From assembly GCA_002408105.1 (NCBI GenBank), contig DHQM01000138.1, forward strand, positions 1 through 17,117: a stretch of DNA of 17,117 nt. The letters are read 5' to 3'. The first letter of the stretch is position 1; each line of letters opens with the position of its first letter. This DNA comes from Gammaproteobacteria bacterium UBA5338 (GTDB taxonomy: Bacteria > Pseudomonadota > Gammaproteobacteria > Pseudomonadales > UBA5862). The notes below the pieces were generated by a model that had not been told where the DNA came from, did not search any database, and saw nothing but the letters and a program-made list of their open reading frames with translations. Made by a program: the position numbers and the translations under genes. Positions 1-5,452 of the stretch are shown piece after piece.

Positions 1-329
1 ACTGCAATGATGTCGAAGCGGCAGGGGGTGTCCGCGGCGGGCGTGCGCCATTCGGTGCTCAAAAAATGTTGGGCTGCCGCGATCAGCCGACGTTGCTTGG
101 GCCGGTTCACCGTCTCAGCGGCGTCGCCATGCGCGGCGTTGGTGCGATAGCGGACTTCGACGAACACAAGGCAGCCGGAATCCAGGCAGATCAAATCGAT
201 TTCACCGTGGCGGCACCGGTGATTGCGCTTGACCACGCCCAAGCCTTTGTCGATCAGGTAGCGGGCGGCGGCCTGCTCGGCGCGGGCGCCAGTCGACCGG
301 TCCCAGGTGAACAGGGTGCGCCGGCTCAT
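1..329 (-). CDS. yraN: YraN/UPF0102 family protein, 3' end outside window
   Basis: The first 109 residues of a YraN-family protein are visible; the gene runs off the left edge, and the family is usually about 115-130 residues, so only a short C-terminal piece is missing. The family has a restriction-endonuclease/Holliday-junction-resolvase-like fold. The acidic core typical of that fold is present as GEIDLI (about residues 44-49) followed by FVEVRYR (about 58-64), in which Arg replaces the more usual Lys of VEVK. The biochemical role is not well established. The ATG at 329-327 overlaps the lpoA stop in an ATGA arrangement, so it is translated from the same mRNA. The lpoA-yraN order matches Escherichia and Pseudomonas. 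Family assignment is firm; function is open. Confidence 0.93.
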   Translation of the reverse strand, partial: MSRRTLFTWDRSTGARAEQAAARYLIDKGLGVVKRNHRCRHGEIDLICLDSGCLVFVEVRYRTNAAHGDAAETVNRPKQRRLIAAAQHFLSTEWRTPAADTPCRFDIIA

Positions 330-2194
330 GGCGAGGGGGGCCTGCCGTCGGGCACCAGCCGGCCGCTACGAAAACGGGCAGGTGTTGGGGTGCGCACCAC
401 CCGCTGTTGCTGTATGCGCAGCCGCCCTGTTGCACCCGGGAAGCTCGCCGTTTCCACGCTCAAGGCTTCGAGTCGACCCAGCAGGGCCCAGGCGTCGCGG
501 CCGAACAGAAGCAACCGCGGCTGTTGGCGATAGAGCTCGGGCCATGTGCTGGCCAATTCGAGTGCCCCTGGGTGGTTGTTCACCATCCAGGGCAGATCAT
601 TGAGCCGCACCCCGTTGAGGTCCCGGTCTTTGTCGGGGTCGGGGTGCCCTTCGTACAGGCTGGGCAGGCCATAGACCGGGAGGTCTCCGGCAAAATGAAA
701 CTTCAACAGGGGCACAAGGAGTCGGCCTTGTTCGGCATCGGCGGCGATAAATACCGCGTCCAGGTCCTGCCGCCTCCGGGGCTGTGCCTCGACCCCTACG
801 CCGAGCACGCGGCCGAGTGCGCGCCCACGCTCACGGCTTGCGGTGACACCCAGCACCCGGGCAACGGCGTCGCTATAGGAGGGCTCGGCGGTGTAGAAAT
901 TGGTGGCAATCAAGTCGCAGCCATGGGCCTGACAGCTTTGCTCCAGCCGTGCGATGACGCGGTCCCCCCAGGCGGAACTGGGTGCCACCGCCACGATGTT
1001 GCGGTGCCCGTCACGGGCCATCAGCTCGGCGCTGACGTCGACACTGTCTTCGACCGCCAAACCGAATTGCACCATATTGGCCGGTGCACGCTGGGTTTCA
1101 GGCAGGTAGTTCAGCCCCAGGATCGGCGAGTCGGGGGGCACTGCGGCCAGGGCGCTGAGGTGGGTCTTCTCCAGTGGGCCGACAAGCAGGTCGTGCTCTT
1201 GGAATGCTCCGGCTGGCAGGTGCCGCCAATCCAGGGTGTTGGTGTCGATGACGGTGATCCGCTCAACCAGCGTAGGGCTGTCCTCCAACGCCTCATAGTA
1301 TCCGGTCAGGAAGCCGGCCAACACGGCCTGGCCGACGCGCTCCAGTGGGCCGGAGAGCGGCAGCAGCAGGGCGACGCGCCGCGCCGGCCTGTCGAGTTGC
1401 TGTAAAATGGCTGCGAGTTCGGAAGGCCAGGGGTCGTTTCCAGGATGGCTCGGCCAACGTTCTTGCCAGCCTTGCACCGCTGCCAAATGCTGTGGCCATT
1501 GGTAAGGCGGGTCGATCGCGACCAGCGCCAGTTCAACCCAGCCCCGCCAGTCACCCGTGGCGCGCGGTCGCGCCTGGTGTAGCTCGGTGGCCGATGCCCG
1601 GGTGATCTGCCCCCAAAGCCTGATTCGATTCGGCTGCTGTTCAGCTGTGCTGAGCAGTGGGTCCAGGAGCGCGAGGGTCTGTGCTGCGGCCAAGTGGAGC
1701 CGCTGTGCGGCCTGGAGTCTGGCGGTCACCTGCAGCAGGCGGATTTCGAGGGGCAGGTCGTCGATCCCGTCAAAGCCTGCACGTGGATCCTCCAGCCACT
1801 GCGCCGCCAGTCCAGGCGCCTGCTGTGCCAGAGCCAATTCGGCGCCCAAAAGGGCGCGCAGGGGCCGGAGCCCTTTGGGCGTGGTGTCGAGTTGCAACGG
1901 CTCCAGCGCGGATTGGGCTTTGTGCAATTCGCCAGCGGCAAGCCATTCAGCGGCGGCGGCCAAGCGCAGCCGTTCCCGTTCGGGGGAAGGCGCGCGGTCG
2001 GCGGCATCCAGCAGCTCCCGGGCGGTCGGCATGGGGCCTCCGGGAAGCGGGTCGGATGGCGGGAGAGGTCCCGGCTTTTCCGGCGGCGCGCAGCCCTGTA
2101 GGGTCAGGCCTGCAGCAAGCACCAACAGAAGCCCCAGCCACCGAAGGCGGCGCTGGTGGCGGCGGAAACAATCAACGGCGGCAGGGTACGGCAT
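326..2194 (-). CDS. lpoA: LpoA, outer-membrane lipoprotein activator of PBP1A
   Basis: A 622-residue protein (E. coli LpoA has 678). LpoA is an outer-membrane lipoprotein that reaches through the periplasm to stimulate the bifunctional synthase PBP1A (MrcA). The N-terminus has an Arg-rich n-region (residues 11-18), a hydrophobic core (19-32) and a lipobox LQGC with the lipidated Cys at 35. A Pro-rich linker (36-56) follows. Residues about 56-260 are helical and Leu/Ala rich, as expected for the TPR-like N-domain. Residues about 272-600 match the periplasmic-binding-protein-like C-domain, starting with VALLLPLSGP and containing RRRQDLDAVFIAAD. The ATG is the only plausible start that gives a signal peptide, since an in-frame stop lies about 50 bases upstream. 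No Shine-Dalgarno is visible. Its start codon interlocks with that of rsmI. Confidence 0.93.
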   Translation of the reverse strand: MPYPAAVDCFRRHQRRLRWLGLLLVLAAGLTLQGCAPPEKPGPLPPSDPLPGGPMPTARELLDAADRAPSPERERLRLAAAAEWLAAGELHKAQSALEPLQLDTTPKGLRPLRALLGAELALAQQAPGLAAQWLEDPRAGFDGIDDLPLEIRLLQVTARLQAAQRLHLAAAQTLALLDPLLSTAEQQPNRIRLWGQITRASATELHQARPRATGDWRGWVELALVAIDPPYQWPQHLAAVQGWQERWPSHPGNDPWPSELAAILQQLDRPARRVALLLPLSGPLERVGQAVLAGFLTGYYEALEDSPTLVERITVIDTNTLDWRHLPAGAFQEHDLLVGPLEKTHLSALAAVPPDSPILGLNYLPETQRAPANMVQFGLAVEDSVDVSAELMARDGHRNIVAVAPSSAWGDRVIARLEQSCQAHGCDLIATNFYTAEPSYSDAVARVLGVTASRERGRALGRVLGVGVEAQPRRRQDLDAVFIAADAEQGRLLVPLLKFHFAGDLPVYGLPSLYEGHPDPDKDRDLNGVRLNDLPWMVNNHPGALELASTWPELYRQQPRLLLFGRDAWALLGRLEALSVETASFPGATGRLRIQQQRVVRTPTPARFRSGRLVPDGRPPSP

Positions 2195-3095
2195 GAGTGA
2201 GTCGATTGGGGTGGGTGCGGCGCCGGTGCTGGCGCCTGGACTCTATGTCGTTGCGACGCCGATCGGAAACCTTGGAGACATCAGCCCTCGAGCTGTTGGG
2301 GTGCTGCGAGCGGCCTCACAAATCGCCGCAGAGGATAGCAGACATACCCGCAAGCTACTAAGCCACTTGGGGATTCGTGCGTCGGTCACGGTGTACAACG
2401 ACCACAGCGTACCGGCGGTGCGGACCGCCTTGTTGGAGCGGGTGCTCGCCGGAGCGGCGATCGCGCTGGTCAGTGACGCGGGCACCCCCTTGATTGCCGA
2501 TCCGGGCTATCGACTGGTCCGCGAAGCCCATGCGTTGGGGATCGCGGTGGTGCCAGTGCCGGGCCCCAGCGCGCTGATCGGCGCGCTGTCGGTGAGTGGC
2601 CAGCCCACCGATCAGTTCTGTTTCGAAGGGTTTCTGCCTGCCAAACCGGCGGCCCGCGCGGCCCGCCTGCAGCGCCTGGCGAGGGAGCCGCGCACCCTGA
2701 TTTTTTTTGAAGCTCCTCACCGGCTGGCTGCCTCCCTCACCGCCATGGCCGAGGCCTTTGGCGCTGACCGCAGTGCCACCGTCTCGCGCGAGCTCACCAA
2801 GCGCCACGAACGGGTGTGGCAGGCGCCGCTTGGTGAACTGGCGCAGGCCTATGCGGTAGGCGACGACCTTGCCAAAGGTGAAATCGTGCTCGTGGTCGAT
2901 GGCGCCCCAAGCGGTGGCCAGGCAGCGGACGATGTCGAAGCGCTCCGGGTGCTGCAAGCGTGCATGCAGGAGTTGCCGCTCGCGCGGGCGGCCCGGCTGG
3001 CGCATCGGCTGACCGGGGTCGACCGCAAACGGTTGTACCAGTGGGGGTTGGAACAGGGCCCGTGTGCGGTGGAATCCGCTGAGTGGAACCACTGA
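2193..3095 (+). CDS. rsmI: RsmI, 16S rRNA (cytidine1402-2'-O)-methyltransferase
   Basis: A 300-residue protein of the tetrapyrrole-methylase superfamily (E. coli RsmI has 286). It uses S-adenosylmethionine to 2'-O-methylate C1402 of 16S rRNA in the decoding centre, the same nucleotide whose base is N4-methylated by RsmH, encoded just downstream here. Family motifs are all present: LYVVATPIGNLGD at 17-29, EDSRHTRKLL at 47-56, SDAGTPLIADPGY at 94-106, VPGPSA at 122-127, FEGFLPAK at 144-151 and FFEAPHR at 171-177. The C-terminal helical segment around 259-287 fits the small helix-turn-helix-like domain of the family. The reading frame stays open far upstream, but that part is antisense to lpoA. 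The ATG at 2193 places the first motif as in E. coli. A weak AGGG lies six bases before it. Confidence 0.96.
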   Translation: MSESIGVGAAPVLAPGLYVVATPIGNLGDISPRAVGVLRAASQIAAEDSRHTRKLLSHLGIRASVTVYNDHSVPAVRTALLERVLAGAAIALVSDAGTPLIADPGYRLVREAHALGIAVVPVPGPSALIGALSVSGQPTDQFCFEGFLPAKPAARAARLQRLAREPRTLIFFEAPHRLAASLTAMAEAFGADRSATVSRELTKRHERVWQAPLGELAQAYAVGDDLAKGEIVLVVDGAPSGGQAADDVEALRVLQACMQELPLARAARLAHRLTGVDRKRLYQWGLEQGPCAVESAEWNH

Positions 3096-3099
3096 CCTC

Positions 3100-3128
3100 T
3101 TGAGCTTGGTCTCCAGCGCCAGTAAGGT
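3100..3128 (+). promoter_or_regulatory. Candidate sigma-70 promoter of rnpB
   Basis: A -35-like TTGAGC at 3100-3105 and a -10-like TAAGGT at 3123-3128 are separated by exactly 17 bases. The start point predicted about seven bases after the -10 is G3135, the first base of the rnpB P1 helix. The rsmI stop is at 3093-3095, so the promoter fills the whole 39-base gap. The hexamers match consensus at 4/6 and 3/6, so the support comes mainly from spacing and position. Confidence 0.6.
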
Positions 3129-3134
3129 GCAGCC

Positions 3135-3490
3135 GCGGAGTCGGCCAGGCAATCGCTCCATCGACGCTGCTGGCGGCGTATGGGGAGGAAAGTCCGGGCT
3201 CCATAGGGCAGGGTGCCAGGTAACGCCTGGGGGGCGCGAGCCTACGGAAAGTGCAACAGAAAAGATACCGCCGGTGGTTCGCTGCCGGTAAGGGTGAAAT
3301 GGTGCGGTAAGAGCGCACCGCAAAGGTGGCAACACCTTTGGCACGGCAAACCCCACCCGGAGCAAGACCAAATAGGGATCCATTCGCGTGGCCCGCGCGG
3401 GATCCGGGTAGGTCGCTTGAGGCGCGGAGTGATCGGCGTCCCAGATGAATGATTGTCCTCGACAGAACCCGGCTTATCGGCCGACTCCGC
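3135..3490 (+). ncRNA. rnpB: RNase P RNA, bacterial class A
   Basis: The catalytic RNA of RNase P, which removes 5' leaders from tRNA precursors. The ends are set by a perfect 12-bp P1 helix, 3135-3146 with 3479-3490, giving about 356 nt (E. coli 377). P2 pairs 3148-3154 with 3451-3457. The conserved 5' block GAGGAAAGUCCGGGCUCC is at about 3185-3202, AGCAAGACCAAAUAGG at 3361-3376, and the 3' block (AUGAAUGA, then ACAGAACCCGGCUUAUCG) at about 3446-3480. P14 is a clean 7-bp helix (3322-3328/3333-3339) with a GCAA loop. P9 has a GCGA loop. P12 is short with a UUCG loop. P16 is GGATCC paired with GGATCC, followed by the GGGTAGG segment (from about 3406) that contains the GGU contacting tRNA CCA. 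Nothing essential is missing. Confidence 0.98.
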
Positions 3491-3507
3491 CTTCCCCATT
3501 CTGAGTG

Positions 3508-3540
3508 TGCACCGGACCTGGCCCTTCCAGGTGCAGTGCA
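3508..3540 (+). terminator. Hairpin after rnpB without a T-run; weak terminator or processing site
   Basis: The outer arms TGCAC (3508-3512) and GTGCA (3536-3540) pair. Inside, after a symmetric 3x3 mismatch region, ACCTGG (3516-3521) pairs with CCAGGT (3527-3532) around a five-base loop. It lies 18 bases after the end of mature rnpB, where a terminator is expected. It is not followed by a T-tract, so intrinsic termination would be poor. It may instead stop 3' exonucleases or be incidental. Confidence 0.4.
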
Positions 3541-3632
3541 TTCCTCTGATCGCACAGACTTCCCGCAACCTCAGCCGCCTGAAAACTTGCTGCCCAGACC
3601 CGTTGAGCAGCGCGGTGTCCCCGTGCGCCAGA

Positions 3633-3659
3633 CCCTGGTGTTGCTACAGGGGGAATTTT
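3633..3659 (+). terminator. Possible weak terminator before the mraZ operator
   Basis: CCCTG (3633-3637) pairs with CAGGG (3647-3651) across a nine-base loop, and TTTT follows at 3656-3659 after a short GGAA. The stem is only five base pairs and the T-run short, so this is a marginal candidate for ending rnpB read-through before the dcw control region. Confidence 0.22.
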
Positions 3660-3681
3660 GGGGTTTCATAGGGTCGCTTGG

Positions 3682-3716
3682 TGGTGAGATATGGTCTAAA
3701 GTGGTCTAAAAGGGTC
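3682..3716 (+). promoter_or_regulatory. Candidate MraZ operator: four 10-bp-spaced TGGTC-like boxes
   Basis: TGGTG (3682), TGGTC (3692), TGGTC (3702) and GGGTC (3712) start exactly ten bases apart. The middle two units are near-identical 10-mers (TGGTCTAAA plus G or A). MraZ is known to bind TGGGN direct repeats with five-base spacers upstream of its own gene and to repress the dcw cluster. The period and position (30 bases before the mraZ start) fit, but the box core here is TGGTC rather than TGGGA. That this is the operator is inferred from architecture. Confidence 0.6.
3690..3695 (+). promoter_or_regulatory. Possible -10 element of the mraZ promoter
   Basis: TATGGT matches the sigma-70 -10 consensus at 4/6 and overlaps the second TGGTC-like box, where a repressor would block it. 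No convincing -35 is seen at 16-18 bases upstream (the region reads TTTCATAGGG), so the call is tentative. Confidence 0.25.
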
Positions 3717-3734
3717 GGGGGCGCGCCGTTGCGC

Positions 3735-3739
3735 AGGGG
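3735..3739 (+). promoter_or_regulatory. Ribosome binding site deciding the mraZ start
   Basis: AGGGG ends six bases before the GTG at 3746 but only three bases before the tandem GTG at 3743. The spacing favours 3746, as does the resulting N-terminus MFRG, which matches E. coli MraZ. Confidence 0.6.
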
Positions 3740-3745
3740 CGAGTG

Positions 3746-4204
3746 GTGTTTCGCGGAATTACCAACATCAGCCTGGACGACAAGGGGCGCATCGGCATTC
3801 CGTCCCGCTACCGCGATATCGTTCGTGGTTTGTGCGAAGGCAATGTGGTTCTGACCATTGACCCGCATCAGCCTTGCCTACAGATGTTTCCGCTCCCGGA
3901 TTGGGAGAAACTGCAAGAAAAACTATTGAATTTGCCTCCGCTGCAGCCCGGCAACCGCCGTCTGCAGCGCTTGCTGTTGGGCCATGCCTCCGACCAGAAG
4001 ATGGATGGCAATGGCCGCGTCTCGGTCGCGCCGATTCTGCGTGACTACGCAAAGATCGAGAAAGGGGTGACCCTATTGGGACAGGGCCGCTGGTTCGAGC
4101 TGTGGTCTGACAGCGTGTGGGAGGCCCAGTGTACCCGCTGGATTGAAGAGGAACGTGCCTCTGACGAGGGCATGTCCGAAGCCTTGCAGGCATTCACTTA
4201 TTAA
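3746..4204 (+). CDS. mraZ: MraZ, transcriptional repressor of the dcw cluster
   Basis: A 152-residue protein, exactly the E. coli length when the second of two tandem GTG codons is used. MraZ forms AbrB-like ring oligomers that bind repeats upstream of mraZ and down-regulate the division and wall cluster. Both duplicated DNA-binding motifs are intact: DDKGR at 11-15 within a segment running to PSRYRD, and DGNGR at 87-91 followed by VSVAPILRDYA. The central RRLQRLLLGHA (71-81) is also typical. It is the first gene of the dcw run, and the TGGTC-like boxes just upstream suggest autoregulation. The rsmH start follows after about 20 bases. Confidence 0.97.
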   Translation: MFRGITNISLDDKGRIGIPSRYRDIVRGLCEGNVVLTIDPHQPCLQMFPLPDWEKLQEKLLNLPPLQPGNRRLQRLLLGHASDQKMDGNGRVSVAPILRDYAKIEKGVTLLGQGRWFELWSDSVWEAQCTRWIEEERASDEGMSEALQAFTY

Positions 4205-4224
4205 GGGCGATCCGGGTTTGCGTT

Positions 4225-5142
4225 TTGGTCCGTGTTCATCAAACCGTGCTGCTTCAGGAGGCCGTAGACGCCTGCTGCCAGGATCTGTCTGGGCGTTACG
4301 TCGATGCGACCTACGGACGCGGCGGCCACAGTGCGGCCATTTTGGCGCGTTTGAGCCCCGATGGGCGGCTGCTTGCCATCGACCGAGATCCCGAGGCAGT
4401 CGCTGCGCCGCTGGTCGGCGATTCCCGGTTTCATCTGGTGCATGGCGCGTTCGGCGACCTCGCGAGCCATGTGCAGGCCCACTGGGGTGTCGGCCGGCTG
4501 TCAGGGGTGTTGTTCGATTTGGGGGTGTCGTCTCCCCATCTGGATTGCCCAGAGCGGGGCTTCAGCTTTCAGCACGATGGTCCGTTGGACATGCGCATGG
4601 ATCCAACGACGGGCGTCAGCGCTGCACAGTGGCTCGCCGAGGTCGACGAAGCCGAGTTGGCGCGTGTGCTGTGGGAGTATGGCGAAGAACGGCACTCGAG
4701 GCGCATTGCTCGGGCCCTGATCGCTGCGCGTGCCGAGAGGCCACTGAACACCACGGCGCAGCTGGCCGAACAGGTAAGCCGAGCGCACCCGCGTTGGCCA
4801 CGCAAACGCCATCCCGCCACGCAAACGTTTCAAGCCATTCGCATGCACATCAACGACGAACTCGGCCAACTGCGTCTGGGGCTGGAGCAGGCCGAAGCAC
4901 TGCTTGCTCCCGGCGGCCACCTGGTGGTGATCAGCTTCCATTCATTGGAGGACCGTCTGGTCAAGCAATTCATGCGGGCCCACTCCGAACCTGCTCGCGG
5001 GCCGCGCGGTCTACCGCCTCCGCCGGGTGCTCCAGAGCCGACGCTGCAGGTCGTGCAGCGTGCAAGCAGGCCAAGCGCCGCAGAGGTAGAGGCCAATCCG
5101 CGCGCGCGCTCGGCGGTCATGCGGGTAGCGGCGAAACGATGA
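4225..5142 (+). CDS. rsmH: RsmH (MraW), 16S rRNA (cytosine1402-N4)-methyltransferase
   Basis: A 305-residue SAM-dependent methyltransferase (E. coli 313) that N4-methylates C1402 of 16S rRNA. Motifs include HQTVLLQEAV at 5-14, DATYGRGGHS at 27-36 (SAM-binding loop), AIDRDPEA at 51-58, FDLGVSSPHLD at 97-107, DGPLDMRMD at 118-126, HPATQTFQAIR in the centre and VISFHSLEDR near the C-terminus, which ends NPRARSAVMRVA. The start is a TTG at 4225; no ATG or GTG in frame fits the family N-terminus. Only a weak GGG lies eight bases upstream. A tetraproline (264-267) lies in the less conserved segment near the C-terminus. The stop (TGA 5140-5142) overlaps an ATG that is not in the ftsL frame. Confidence 0.97.
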   Translation: MVRVHQTVLLQEAVDACCQDLSGRYVDATYGRGGHSAAILARLSPDGRLLAIDRDPEAVAAPLVGDSRFHLVHGAFGDLASHVQAHWGVGRLSGVLFDLGVSSPHLDCPERGFSFQHDGPLDMRMDPTTGVSAAQWLAEVDEAELARVLWEYGEERHSRRIARALIAARAERPLNTTAQLAEQVSRAHPRWPRKRHPATQTFQAIRMHINDELGQLRLGLEQAEALLAPGGHLVVISFHSLEDRLVKQFMRAHSEPARGPRGLPPPPGAPEPTLQVVQRASRPSAAEVEANPRARSAVMRVAAKR

Positions 5143-5163
5143 GCCAGATTCTTCGGACCGAAC

Positions 5164-5169
5164 AGGGAG
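5164..5169 (+). promoter_or_regulatory. Ribosome binding site of ftsL
   Basis: AGGGAG is the only good Shine-Dalgarno near ftsL. It ends one base before the ATG at 5171, which is too close, and seven bases before an in-frame GTG at 5177, which is near ideal. This makes the GTG a serious alternative start. Confidence 0.5.
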
Positions 5170-5170
5170 C

Positions 5171-5452
5171 ATGCTGGTGCGGTTGTCCACCCAATTGACA
5201 CTGCTGGCTGTGCTGGTTTCGCTGGCTTTGTCAACGGCCGTCGGTCGGGTGCTCAGCGCGGACGCAAACCGCCGCGCGTATGCAGAGTTGCGGACGTTGG
5301 AGCGTGACCGCGACGCCCTTCAGACGAATTGGCGAAAACTGCTGTTGGAAGAAGGCATGTTGAGCACGCCAGACCGGGTCAAGCGCATCGCGAACGAACA
5401 GTTGCACCTGCGCAGCCCGGTGCCTGCTGACGTGCATTGGGTGGTGCAGTGA
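5171..5452 (+). CDS. ftsL: FtsL, septal divisome protein
   Basis: A 93-residue bitopic membrane protein (E. coli 121; Pseudomonas FtsL is also short). FtsL forms a complex with FtsB and FtsQ and helps activate FtsWI at the septum. A single membrane span lies at about residues 5-27, followed by a periplasmic coiled-coil segment (about 30-60) containing ELRTLERDRDALQTNWRKLLLEE, which resembles the E. coli ERDALDIEWRNLILEE stretch, and then DRVKRIANEQLHL. Almost no cytoplasmic tail precedes the membrane span. The start may be GTG 5177 (91 residues), judged by ribosome-site spacing. The identity rests on position, topology and the coiled-coil similarity. The stop overlaps the ftsI start as GTGA. 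Confidence 0.9.
   Translation: MLVRLSTQLTLLAVLVSLALSTAVGRVLSADANRRAYAELRTLERDRDALQTNWRKLLLEEGMLSTPDRVKRIANEQLHLRSPVPADVHWVVQ

Noticed and set aside
407..1405. 332-codon plus-strand frame opposite lpoA
   Set aside because: lpoA on the other strand has a signal peptide, lipobox and family motifs; this frame has none and is a shadow.
1557..2192. In-frame upstream extension of rsmI
   Set aside because: The added 212 residues are Ser/Arg-rich, antisense to lpoA and absent from the RsmI family.
2358..3383. 341-codon minus-strand frame over rsmI and rnpB
   Set aside because: It runs through the conserved RNase P RNA and antisense to rsmI, so it cannot be a constrained coding region.
3449..3709. 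Short frame of 86 codons after rnpB
   Set aside because: It begins inside the conserved 3' part of rnpB, lacks a ribosome site and shows no protein-like features.
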